The position numbers were made by a program, and so were the translations under genes. DNA of 64,000 nucleotides from Azospirillum sp. B4 (GTDB lineage: Bacteria > Pseudomonadota > Alphaproteobacteria > Azospirillales > Azospirillaceae), in NCBI RefSeq assembly GCF_000333275.1, contig NZ_BACU01000289.1:1-64000 (forward strand). The letters are read 5' to 3'. Below the pieces are notes generated by a model that saw nothing but the letters and a program-made list of their open reading frames with translations, made no database searches and had not been told where the DNA came from. Positions 53,875 through 61,847 of the stretch are shown in pieces. The number at the start of each line of letters is the position of its first letter. The first letter of the stretch is position 1.

Positions 53875-55569
53875 ATGACCGCAGCGGAAGGCGCCCGGCG
53901 CCGTATCTTGATCGTGGGCGGGGGAACCGCCGGTTGGCTGACCGCCGCCTATCTGGCCCGAACCCTGGGCGCGAAGGAACCGGGCGGGGTGGACATCACC
54001 CTGATCGAATCAAAGGACATCGGCATCATCGGGGTCGGCGAAGGCACCTTCCCCACCATCCGGTCCACGCTGGCCGCCATCGGCATCGACGAGGCGCGCT
54101 TCCTGCGGGAGAGCACCGCCACCTTCAAGCAGGGTGTCCATTTCGTGGATTGGGCGGAGACGCCGGCGCCGGACGCCATGCCGACGCAGGCCCTGGGCGC
54201 GGTGGCCGGCCACAGCCACTACTTCCACCCCTTCAACTTCCCCCATCAGGGCAACGGGCCTGAGCTGCTGCCCTATTGGCTGCTGGGTGGCGCTGGCGAC
54301 GTGCCCTTCGCCGAGGCCGTCACCCTGCAAAAGGCGGTGGCCGACGCCTGCCGGGCGCCCAAGCGCCCGGTGGATCCGCCCTATCACGCGCCGCTGAACT
54401 ACGCTTACCATTTCGACGCCAACCGCTTCGCCGCGCTGCTGCGCACGGTGGGGATGGAGCTGGGGGTGCGCCACCTGGTGGGCACGGTGAACCGGGTCGT
54501 GCTGGACGCCGCCGGCAGCGTGGCGCAGGTGGACACGCTGGAGCACGGCGGCCTGACCGCCGACCTGTACGTCGACTGCAGCGGCTTCCGGGCGGAAATC
54601 ATCGGCCGGGCGCTGAACGTGCCCTTCAAGTCCTACCAGGACGTGCTGTTCAACGACCGGGCGCTGGCCCTGCAGGTGCCTTATGACCGGCCGGACGCGC
54701 CCATCCCTTCCTACACCGTGGCCACGGCGCACGAGGCCGGCTGGACCTGGGACATCGGCCTGAATGACCGGCGGGGCACCGGCTACGTCTATTCCAGCCG
54801 CCACACCGACGACGCGCGGGCGGAGGAGGTGTTGCGCCGCTACCTGGGCCCGGCGGCGGCCCAGGGGCGGGATGGCGGGCGGGATGGCGGGCGGGAGCCC
54901 CGCCTGCTGAAGTTCGACTCTGGCTGCCGCGCCGCCCAGTGGGTGGGCAACTGTGTGGCGGTGGGCCTGGCCGGCGGCTTCTTCGAGCCGCTGGAATCGA
55001 CCGGCATCATGCTGATCGAGGTGGCGGCCCACATGATCGCCCAGTTCTTTCCCTGGGGGGGTATCGGCGGCGGGGCGGCGGGTGAGGACAGCGCGCGGAC
55101 AGCGGCGGCCATGGCCGCCACCGCCCGCACCTACAACGCCCTGATGGGTAAGCGGTATGAGCGCATCGTCGATTTCCTCAAGCTGCACTACTGCGTGACC
55201 CGCCGCACCGACAGCGCCTATTGGCGGGACAACGCCGACCCCGCCACCATCCCGGAATCCTTGCGCGACCGTCTGGCGCAGTGGGCCAAGCGCCCGCCCT
55301 GCCGCTTCGACTTCGTGGCTGACCATGAAACCTTCCTGCCGGCCAGCTACCAGTATGTCCTGTACGGCATGGGCTTCAAAACCGACCTGGAGCCATCGCG
55401 CGCGCTCTACCGCCGCATGGATGAGGCGCGGCACGAGTTCCGCGGCCTGCGCACCGTGGGTCCCCAAGCGGTGGCCAGCCTGCCCACCCACCGCGCCCTG
55501 GTGGATGAGGTCTACCGCAACGGCTTCCGTCCGCCCCAGCCGGCCCAGGTCGCGGGCGGACGGCGATAG
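53875..55569 (+). CDS. Tryptophan-halogenase family flavoprotein
   Basis: 564 residues of the flavin-dependent tryptophan halogenase family. The FAD motif is GGGTAGW near 15-21, the catalytic Lys is in ATFKQGVHFVDW (about Lys85), and the conserved Glu is in EPLESTG. The family's W-x-W-x-I-P motif appears as GWTWDIGL, so the Pro is replaced by Gly. In alphaproteobacteria such genes often sit beside TonB receptors in carbohydrate loci and are not known to halogenate tryptophan. A terminator follows at 55591-55630. The low-complexity RDGGRDGGRE segment is a 12-bp tandem repeat. Confidence 0.9.
   Translation: MTAAEGARRRILIVGGGTAGWLTAAYLARTLGAKEPGGVDITLIESKDIGIIGVGEGTFPTIRSTLAAIGIDEARFLRESTATFKQGVHFVDWAETPAPDAMPTQALGAVAGHSHYFHPFNFPHQGNGPELLPYWLLGGAGDVPFAEAVTLQKAVADACRAPKRPVDPPYHAPLNYAYHFDANRFAALLRTVGMELGVRHLVGTVNRVVLDAAGSVAQVDTLEHGGLTADLYVDCSGFRAEIIGRALNVPFKSYQDVLFNDRALALQVPYDRPDAPIPSYTVATAHEAGWTWDIGLNDRRGTGYVYSSRHTDDARAEEVLRRYLGPAAAQGRDGGRDGGREPRLLKFDSGCRAAQWVGNCVAVGLAGGFFEPLESTGIMLIEVAAHMIAQFFPWGGIGGGAAGEDSARTAAAMAATARTYNALMGKRYERIVDFLKLHYCVTRRTDSAYWRDNADPATIPESLRDRLAQWAKRPPCRFDFVADHETFLPASYQYVLYGMGFKTDLEPSRALYRRMDEARHEFRGLRTVGPQAVASLPTHRALVDEVYRNGFRPPQPAQVAGGRR
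54868..54896 (+). repeat. 12-bp tandem repeat inside the halogenase-like gene
   Basis: CGGGATGGCGGG occurs at 54868-54879 and 54880-54891, with a partial third copy. It encodes GRDGGRDGG between two conserved regions, probably a variable surface loop. Confidence 0.8.
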
Positions 55570-55590
55570 GCTGCACCGATTAGACAGGAA

Positions 55591-55630
55591 ACGCCGCCGG
55601 CCTCAACCCGAACGGGACCGGCGGCGTTTT
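55591..55630 (+). terminator. Intrinsic terminator after the halogenase-like gene
   Basis: ACGCCGCCGG and CCGGCGGCGT form a 10-bp stem with a 17-base loop, followed by TTTT. It ends the plus-strand gene and may also serve the convergent LacI gene. Confidence 0.8.
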
Positions 55631-55642
55631 CGTCGATGGTTG

Positions 55643-56692
55643 TCAGCCCTTGCCCGGCGGGCGGGCGGTGGACTGGCGCAGCAGGACGGTGTGGGCCAGC
55701 ACCTGGTGCGGTACGGGCTTGGGCCAATCGACCTTGCCCCGCTGTGACAGCAGGCCGATCAGGATGTCGGCCGCCGTTTCCGCCATTTCCCGCACCGGCT
55801 GACGCACGGTGGTCAGGGGTGGCCACATCATCTCCGCCAGCGGCGTGTCGTCGAAGCCAACCACCGATAGGTTGGCCGGCAGGCTGAAGCCACGGTTGTG
55901 CGCCTCCGCCACCACGGCGGCGGCCATTTCATCGTTGCTGGCGAAGATGGCGGTGGGGCGGTGGGGCTGGTCCAGCAGGCGGCGGGCGCAGGCCACCGCC
56001 GAGGCGTAGGTGAATTCGCCCTGTTCCACCAGCACCGGATCCACCGCCACGCCGGCGTCGACCAGGGCGTCGCAATATCCCGTGTAGCGCAGGATGGTGG
56101 CGGTGTGGTTGGCCTTGCCCTTGATGAAGCCGATGCGCCGGTGCCCCAGGGCCAGCAGATGCTGGGTCAAGGTGTAGGCCGCCTGGCGTTCGTCGATACG
56201 GACGGAGGGGGAGGTTTCCGATTCCTGCTGCGGCGTGACGCGGACATAGGGCACGCCCGCGTCCTCCAGGATGCGCAGTACGATGGGGTTGTCGGTGACC
56301 GGCGCCGTCAGCACCACGCCATCCAGGCGCATCTGGTTGACGATGGCGCTGGCGCGTTTTTCCACTTGGTCGCTGCGATAATCGATTTCCTCGATCATCA
56401 GATGGTAGCCGTGGGCGCGGCATCGGTTCAGCAGGCCCACCTGGATTTCCAGGGTATAGGGGCCGCCAGCGTCGCCATAGAGATGGCCGATGAGGTTGGA
56501 GCGTTCGCTGGCCAGGCTGCGGGCCATCATGTTGGGCTGGTAACCCAGTTCCGCCACCGCCTTCTCGATACGCTCCTGCATGTCGGGGCTGACATAGCGT
56601 TCCTTGTTGATGACCCGCGACACCGTCTTGATGGACGCCCCCGCCAGGCGCGCCACGTCGATGATTGTCGGCTTGCGGTCAGGCCCCGCCAT
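55643..56692 (-). CDS. LacI family transcriptional regulator
   Basis: 349 residues. The helix-turn-helix is IIDVARLAGASIKTVSRVINKERYVS, with a hinge and an effector domain carrying LGHRRIGFIKGKANHTATI and IFASNDEMAAAVVAEAHNRGF, then VVGFDDTPLAEMMWPPLTTVRQPVREMAE. It is similar to the LacI protein at 49975-51054 and may have arisen by duplication. It is convergent with the halogenase-like gene and divergent from the MFS carrier gene across 265 bp, so it probably regulates the carrier and perhaps the receptor. Confidence 0.93.
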   Translation of the reverse strand: MAGPDRKPTIIDVARLAGASIKTVSRVINKERYVSPDMQERIEKAVAELGYQPNMMARSLASERSNLIGHLYGDAGGPYTLEIQVGLLNRCRAHGYHLMIEEIDYRSDQVEKRASAIVNQMRLDGVVLTAPVTDNPIVLRILEDAGVPYVRVTPQQESETSPSVRIDERQAAYTLTQHLLALGHRRIGFIKGKANHTATILRYTGYCDALVDAGVAVDPVLVEQGEFTYASAVACARRLLDQPHRPTAIFASNDEMAAAVVAEAHNRGFSLPANLSVVGFDDTPLAEMMWPPLTTVRQPVREMAETAADILIGLLSQRGKVDWPKPVPHQVLAHTVLLRQSTARPPGKG

Positions 56693-56957
56693 ATATCCTC
56701 ACTCCCCATCCCTGGTGGCCGCCGCAGCGTCCGATGGCGGCATGGGCTACAATTGCCCAAGGTGCCCGGCTGCGGCAATCCTGCATCGATGGCGCAAAAA
56801 AGCGCGCCCGTCCATCGTTAGAAACCACCTGCCCGAAAGGCACGCTGGCGCGACCGCCACAGGATGTTGTTTTCTGGGCATGGCCCGGAGGAGGATGGCA
56901 CCGTTGTCATCGCCGCCGCCGTCGTCCGGGCCCACGACAAGAATCCTCGGGGGGAAG

Positions 56958-58457
56958 ATGGCTTACGGACAGGCGCCGGTGCCCTTGAAGACCAAGCTGG
57001 GCTACGCGGTTGGCGACCTGGGCCTGAATTTGCATTGGCAGGCCATGACCCTGTTCCTGGCTTATTTTCAGACCGATGTGCAGGGTGTGCCGCCGGTGTG
57101 GGTGGGCGTGGGTTTCCTGGTGGCGGCCATCGCCGATGGCCTGGCCAATCCCCTGATGGGGGTCTGGGCCGACCGCACCAGCACCCGCCTGGGCCGCTAC
57201 CGCCCCTTCATCCTGTGGGGCGGGGTGCCGCTGGGCCTGGTCATGGCGGCCTGCTTCACCGCCCCCGGCCTGGGCCAGGGTGGCCTGATCGCCTACGCCA
57301 TCCTGAGCCACACGGCCTGGCGCGGCGTCTACACCATCGTTTCCATCCCCTACGCCTCCTTGTCGGCGCGCATCACCCAGGACGCGGAGGAGCGGTCCAG
57401 CCTGACGGGATACCGCATGACCTGCGCCTTCATCGGCGGCATCACCGTGTCCTTCCTGCTGCCGGCGCTGGCCGCCCGCATCGACCACTTGGCGACCGGC
57501 GGACATGGCGGCGCCTATGGGGGCGGCCTGGGTTACACCATCAGCGGCCTGGTGGTGGGCGGCCTGTCCGTCGCCCTGTTCTGGCTGTGCGCCGCCGTGG
57601 TGAAGGAGGAGCCGTGGCCCGCCCTGACGCCGGCGTCCAGCGCCAGGCTTGACAGCGATGTCGGCGGCTTTCTGCGCACCCTGGGCCGGTCCGGCCCGCT
57701 GATGCGCCTGCTGCTGTCCATCGGCCTGATCCAGATCGCCGGCGCGCTGCAGTTCCGCAACCTGGTCTATTTCTTCAAGTACGACGTGGGCGACATGGAC
57801 CTGGCCGCCTATGCCATGCCGGCCTTTTCCGCCGCCAGCGCCATCAGCGTGCCCTTCTGGGTGTGGCTGGCGCGGCGGACCAGCAAGAAGACGGCGTGGC
57901 AGTTGGGCACGGCTCTGGCTGCCGCCTCTTCCCTGGCCTTCCTGGCGGTGCCCAGCGGACAGACCACCCTGGCGGTGGCGGCCATAGCCGCCCTGTTCAT
58001 CGGCTGCACCGTCCACGCGGTGGGCTTCTGGGCCATGCTGCCCGATCTGGTCGACTACAACGAATGGCGCTTCGGCCGCCGGGACGAGGCCAAGATCTTC
58101 GGTGTGGCCTCACTGGCGCAGAAGGTGGCGCTGGGCCTGGCCGGCGCCTTGCTGGGCTGGCTGCTCTCCGCCATCGGCTTCGTGCCCAACGCCACCCAGT
58201 CGGCGGAGACGCTGGGCGGCTTGCGCCTGCTGATGTCGCTGCTGCCCTGCGGCCTGTTCGTCGCCACTCTGGTACTCATGGCCGGGTACAGGTTGGACGG
58301 CTCCCTGCACCGCCACATCGTGGAGGAGCTGGCCAGCCGGGCGGCGGGCACGCTGGCAACGGCGCCCGCCAGTGCCCCCGGCCAGGGCTCCAGTGCCGCC
58401 TCAGCCCTTGGCCGGCCGGGGGTCGAACACCAGGCACGTGGTGGTGCCATGGGCTAG
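56958..58457 (+). CDS. MFS transporter, glycoside-pentoside-hexuronide type
   Basis: 499 residues with twelve predicted helices. The GPH/MelB-like hallmark is KLGYAVGDLGLNLHWQAMTLFLAYF, then LANPLMGVWADRTSTRLGRYRPFILWG and the late FWAMLPDLVDYNEWRFGRRDEAKIFG. It should cotransport a sugar or glycoside with a cation. The ATG at 56958 has GGGGGAAG directly upstream; the frame is open further up without a membrane start. It is the inner-membrane counterpart of the TonB receptor. The 3' end overlaps the convergent thioesterase gene by 57 bp. Confidence 0.93.
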   Translation: MAYGQAPVPLKTKLGYAVGDLGLNLHWQAMTLFLAYFQTDVQGVPPVWVGVGFLVAAIADGLANPLMGVWADRTSTRLGRYRPFILWGGVPLGLVMAACFTAPGLGQGGLIAYAILSHTAWRGVYTIVSIPYASLSARITQDAEERSSLTGYRMTCAFIGGITVSFLLPALAARIDHLATGGHGGAYGGGLGYTISGLVVGGLSVALFWLCAAVVKEEPWPALTPASSARLDSDVGGFLRTLGRSGPLMRLLLSIGLIQIAGALQFRNLVYFFKYDVGDMDLAAYAMPAFSAASAISVPFWVWLARRTSKKTAWQLGTALAAASSLAFLAVPSGQTTLAVAAIAALFIGCTVHAVGFWAMLPDLVDYNEWRFGRRDEAKIFGVASLAQKVALGLAGALLGWLLSAIGFVPNATQSAETLGGLRLLMSLLPCGLFVATLVLMAGYRLDGSLHRHIVEELASRAAGTLATAPASAPGQGSSAASALGRPGVEHQARGGAMG

Positions 58458-58919
58458 CAGCCGGCCCTCGGCGTCGATCAGGCGGCCTTCGGAGGTGGCC
58501 GTGCGGCCGCCGGTGTGGATGACCCGGCCCTCGGCCCGCACCGGCCCCGTCGCCGCCGACACCGCGCGGATGTAGTTGATCTTCAGTTCCAGCGTGGTGT
58601 AGGCGCGCCCGCCGGTCAGCGTGGTCTGCACGGCGCAGGCCATGCAGCTATCCAGCAGGGTGGCGATCCAGCCGCCGTGCACGGATCCGATGGGGTTGTA
58701 ATAGGCATGCGCCGGCGTGCCGGTGAAGACGGCGTAGCCCGGTTCGGCATGGCTGAGGGTGAAGCCCAGGGTCTGGCTGATGGGCGGCGGCGGCAGGTCG
58801 CCCGCCATCATCGCGCGCAGGAAGTCCAGCCCGTCCATGCGGGCCAGCGCCGCCATCCGCTCCGCCTCACCCGTCAAGGGGCCGGGCGGTGAGGCGGCTT
58901 CGGTTCCGGGGGCGGTCAT
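58401..58919 (-). CDS. PaaI family (hotdog) thioesterase
   Basis: 172 residues with the hotdog-fold pattern of PaaI-type acyl-CoA thioesterases: YYNPIGSVHGGWIATLLDSCMACAVQTTL (the HGG..ATLLD catalytic helix region) and YTTLELKINYIRAVSAATGPVRAEGRVIHTGGRTATSEGRL. It hydrolyses aryl- or acyl-CoA esters in the cytosol. The start is the ATG at 58919 with GAGGA 8 bases upstream; a GTG two codons earlier is less likely. It overlaps the MFS gene end-to-end on the opposite strand. Confidence 0.9.
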   Translation of the reverse strand: MTAPGTEAASPPGPLTGEAERMAALARMDGLDFLRAMMAGDLPPPPISQTLGFTLSHAEPGYAVFTGTPAHAYYNPIGSVHGGWIATLLDSCMACAVQTTLTGGRAYTTLELKINYIRAVSAATGPVRAEGRVIHTGGRTATSEGRLIDAEGRLLAHGTTTCLVFDPRPAKG

Positions 58920-59116
58920 TCTCACGTCCTCGTTCGCTACATTCGTGCACCGACGATCTTGCCGCCGTCACTATCATAATGCAAGCCTCATAAGAGACAC
59001 GCACATTGACATGGCGCAAGGATGGGGCGCCCCATTCGGGGGGAATGTCATGGGCAGGAGCCGCAACGGTTCACCCGCGCACATTCCCCGCGCACACCAC
59101 TGGGAGGCCTGATGCC

Positions 59117-60091
59117 ATGGCCGGCAAGTCCAAGAAATACGCGAACCAGAACAAGCAGGCCGTCACCAACGGCGGCGAGGCGGGCGAGCCCGCCCCGGAG
59201 GAGATGGCCGACATCAGCCCGGCGCCGCCGCTGAACGGCGAGATCCTGCGCAACGCCAAGGAGCATAAGCGCATCGAGGACCGCTGGAACATCCTGGGCC
59301 CCGGCAAGCCCGGCCGGCCACCCAAGCATTACAAGTACATCGATGAGATGGCCCGCCTGCAGTTCGAGCTGCTGAAGCTGCAGGAATGGGTGCGGATCGA
59401 AGGCCTGAGGGTGGTGGTGCTGTTCGAGGGGCGCGACGCCGCCGGCAAGGGCGGGGTCATCAAGCGCATCACCGAAAGCCTGAACCCCCGCATCTGCCGG
59501 GTGGTGGCCCTGGGCACGCCGACGGAGCGGGAGAAGGGCCAGTGGTACTTCCAGCGCTATGTCCAGCACCTGCCAGGCCCCGGCGAGATGATCCTGTTCG
59601 ACCGCAGCTGGTACAACCGGGCCGGCGTGGAGAAGGTCATGGGCTTCTGCAGGGAGGATGAGTACCAGGAGTTCCTGCGCGCCTGCCCGCTGTTCGAGGA
59701 GATGCTGGTGAAGTCCGGTATCATCCTGATCAAGTACTGGTTCTCCGTCAGTGATGAGGAGCAGGAGAAGCGCTTCACGGAGCGCATGCATAACCCCATG
59801 AAGCGCTGGAAGCTGTCGCCCATGGATCTGGAGTCGCGCGGCCGCTGGGTGGAGTATTCCAAGGCCAAGGACGTGATGCTGGCCCACACCGACCACAAGC
59901 TGGCGCCCTGGTACATCGTCGACGCCGACAACAAGAAGAAGGCGCGCCTGAACTGCATCGCCCACCTGCTGCACCAGATTCCCTACAAGGATCTGAGCCC
60001 GGTGGAACTGCCCCTGCCGCCGCGCCAGCCGGACAACGGCTACACCCGCCCCAAGAAGTCCAGCCAACATTGGGTGGATGAAGGGTATTGA
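59117..60091 (+). CDS. ppk2: Polyphosphate kinase 2 family protein
   Basis: 324 residues of the class I PPK2 type. Walker A is EGRDAAGKGG, with the lid segment ESLNPRICRVVALGTPTEREKGQWYFQRY. The Walker B/adjacent loop is LFDRSWYNRAGVEKVMGF. It transfers phosphate between polyphosphate and a nucleoside diphosphate (usually ADP or GDP to the triphosphate). The Lys-rich N-terminus and the 35-residue leader before the core are common in the family. GGGAGG lies 9 bases before the ATG at 59117. A single gene, no ppk1 or ppx nearby. Confidence 0.95.
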   Translation: MAGKSKKYANQNKQAVTNGGEAGEPAPEEMADISPAPPLNGEILRNAKEHKRIEDRWNILGPGKPGRPPKHYKYIDEMARLQFELLKLQEWVRIEGLRVVVLFEGRDAAGKGGVIKRITESLNPRICRVVALGTPTEREKGQWYFQRYVQHLPGPGEMILFDRSWYNRAGVEKVMGFCREDEYQEFLRACPLFEEMLVKSGIILIKYWFSVSDEEQEKRFTERMHNPMKRWKLSPMDLESRGRWVEYSKAKDVMLAHTDHKLAPWYIVDADNKKKARLNCIAHLLHQIPYKDLSPVELPLPPRQPDNGYTRPKKSSQHWVDEGY

Positions 60092-60137
60092 AGGGGACTG
60101 CCCAGCCTCGCCGTTGACACTGACGGGCCTGCGCGGA

Positions 60138-60189
60138 TTGATGTTTGGCTTCTTTCGTATAAAATCAGATTGGTCAATTTGACTGGTCA
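60138..60189 (+). promoter_or_regulatory. Toxin-antitoxin promoter and operator
   Basis: A sigma-70-like promoter, TTGATG and TAAAAT with 16 bp between, runs into a repeated TGGTCA (60171-60176 and 60184-60189) around the palindrome TCAATTTGA. It lies just before the antitoxin gene and is probably its autoregulatory site. Confidence 0.6.
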
Positions 60190-60203
60190 GAAAGTGAAAG
60201 ACC

Positions 60204-60449
60204 ATGCGCGAAGTTCAATCATCCGAAGCCAAGGCCCATCTTCCCCAGATTTTGGATGAGGTGGAGCGGGGCGAAACCATTGTCATCACCCGACATGGCC
60301 GGCCCATCGCCCGCCTCATTCCTGAGGCGGAGAGCCGGCGGGAAGAGATCGACCGCGCCATCGAAGGCATCCGTGGCATTCAGAAGAGGACCAGCCCCGT
60401 TTCCTTGGACGAGTTGCTGGCAGCCCGTCACGAAGGGCATAAATATTAA
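60204..60449 (+). CDS. Phd/YefM-type antitoxin
   Basis: 81 residues with the Phd/YefM DNA-binding fold: EVQSSEAKAHLPQILDEVERGETIVITRHGRPIARLIP. The C-terminal helix (about 48-75) should wrap the toxin. It ends in TAA overlapping the start of the PIN toxin by one base (TAATG), so it is the antitoxin of a VapBC-like pair. It likely represses its own promoter through the repeated TGGTCA sites just upstream. Confidence 0.9.
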   Translation: MREVQSSEAKAHLPQILDEVERGETIVITRHGRPIARLIPEAESRREEIDRAIEGIRGIQKRTSPVSLDELLAARHEGHKY

Positions 60450-60850
60450 TGCCCTTCGTGATTGACGCGTCCGTCGCCGTCTGCTGGGCCTTCCCGGATG
60501 AAGATCACCCTGTCGCCTCCCGGGCCCTGGAGCGAATCCGCACGGACCGCGCCCACGCCCCCAGCCTCTGGTGGTTTGAGGTGCGCAACACGCTGATTGT
60601 CAGCGAGCGCCGGCAGCGGCTGACACAGGAAGATACGACAGGCTTTCTGCTTCGGCTCACACGGCTTGGCGTGATTGTGGATCGCACACCGGATGAGGGC
60701 ACGGTGCTGGCCCTGGCGCGCCGGCACCGTCTCACCGTCTATGACGCGGCCTATCTTGAACTGGCGCACCGCGAGGGTTTCGCGTTGGCGACACTCGATA
60801 CCGATCTCGCCAATGCCGCCCGTGCCAGTGGTGTGGATCTTCTTTCCTGA
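60449..60850 (+). CDS. vapC: PIN domain toxin (VapC family)
   Basis: 133 residues with the four acidic PIN-domain residues: Asp6 (VIDASV), Glu44 (WFEVRN), Asp99 (TVYDAAYLELA) and Asp117 (LATLDTDL). VapC toxins are Mg2+-dependent RNases, often cutting tRNA or rRNA. All acidic residues are intact, so the protein should be active. It is translationally coupled to the Phd-type antitoxin. A perfect hairpin follows the stop. Confidence 0.93.
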   Translation: MPFVIDASVAVCWAFPDEDHPVASRALERIRTDRAHAPSLWWFEVRNTLIVSERRQRLTQEDTTGFLLRLTRLGVIVDRTPDEGTVLALARRHRLTVYDAAYLELAHREGFALATLDTDLANAARASGVDLLS

Positions 60851-60852
60851 GC

Positions 60853-60880
60853 GGTGCGTCTGCCATTTGACAGACGCACC
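60853..60880 (+). terminator. Hairpin between vapC and the convergent aldolase gene
   Basis: GGTGCGTCTG and CAGACGCACC form a perfect 10-bp stem with an 8-base loop, starting 3 bases after the vapC stop. No T-run follows in either direction. Confidence 0.5.
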
Positions 60881-60911
60881 ACCAGGCGATCCTACTCAAA
60901 CCTCCTCGGGT

Positions 60912-61706
60912 TCAGTCCTGATATCCCGGCAGCTGCCGCGCCAGCCGGCGCAGCAGGGCCGGCCAGACCAGCAGGTTGGCCGCCTGTGACACGCCCATGC
61001 GGCTGATCTCGATGTTGCGGTCGATGGCTTCTTGCGCGGACGGGTAAAGCGCCCGGCCCATGGTCAGGGTGCGCACCTGCATGGTGCAGGCCCGTTCCAG
61101 GAAGTACATGCGGGTGAAGGCCTCCGCCACCGTGCGGCCCACGGTCAGGGTGCCATGGTTGCGCAACAGCATGGTGTTGCGGGTGCCCAGGTCGTGCTGC
61201 AGGCGGGGGCGTTCATCGTGGTTGAAGGCCACGCCTTCGTAGTCGTGATAGGCCAGGTCGTCGATCACCAGTTGCGCCGTCTGGTTCAGGGGCAGCAGCC
61301 CTTCCTCCAGCGTCGACACCGCCGTGCCGTCAGCGGTGTGCAGATGCAGGACGCAGCCCGCGTCCTCACGCACCTGGTGCACGGCGGAATGGATGGTGAA
61401 ACCCGCCGGGTTCACCGGGAAGCCGGTATCCAGCACCACCTTGCCGTCCAGGTCGATCTTCACCAGGCTGCTGGCCGTGATCTCCTCGAACAGCATGCCG
61501 TAGGGGTTGATCAGGAAGTGGTGCTCCGGCCCCGGCACGCGGGCGGAGATGTGGGTGAACACCAAATCGTCCCAGCCGAACAGGGCCACCAGGCGATAGG
61601 CGGCCGCCAGGTCGACGCGCAAGCGCCATTCCTCGGCCGAGACGCGGTCACGCAAGCTGCCGAGTGCGGCGGCGGGCGGGGCGGTGGTGGGGGCGATGTC
61701 GGGCAT
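60912..61706 (-). CDS. Class II aldolase/adducin family protein
   Basis: 264 residues of the class II aldolase/adducin N-domain family. The metal-binding histidines appear as HLHT in GCVLHLHTADGTAVS and the later LRNHGTLTVG. FTHISARVPG and FLINPYGMLFEEI are family hallmarks. The group includes L-fuculose-phosphate-aldolase-like enzymes and adducin-like proteins; the closest match here is the stand-alone, non-sugar-specific type. GGGAGG lies about 8 bases before the ATG at 61706. The substrate is open. Confidence 0.9.
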   Translation of the reverse strand: MPDIAPTTAPPAAALGSLRDRVSAEEWRLRVDLAAAYRLVALFGWDDLVFTHISARVPGPEHHFLINPYGMLFEEITASSLVKIDLDGKVVLDTGFPVNPAGFTIHSAVHQVREDAGCVLHLHTADGTAVSTLEEGLLPLNQTAQLVIDDLAYHDYEGVAFNHDERPRLQHDLGTRNTMLLRNHGTLTVGRTVAEAFTRMYFLERACTMQVRTLTMGRALYPSAQEAIDRNIEISRMGVSQAANLLVWPALLRRLARQLPGYQD

Positions 61707-61847
61707 GCGGGTCCTCCCTGGATTTTTGTGATACGGGCACCCTACGCCCGCCGCGCGCCCAAGAATGTCGCGGATTTGACAATTACCCCCGTTGTCCCCC
61801 GAGGACACTTGCGCTAGCCATGGGGGCCGCAACCAGGGTTTGAAGCC

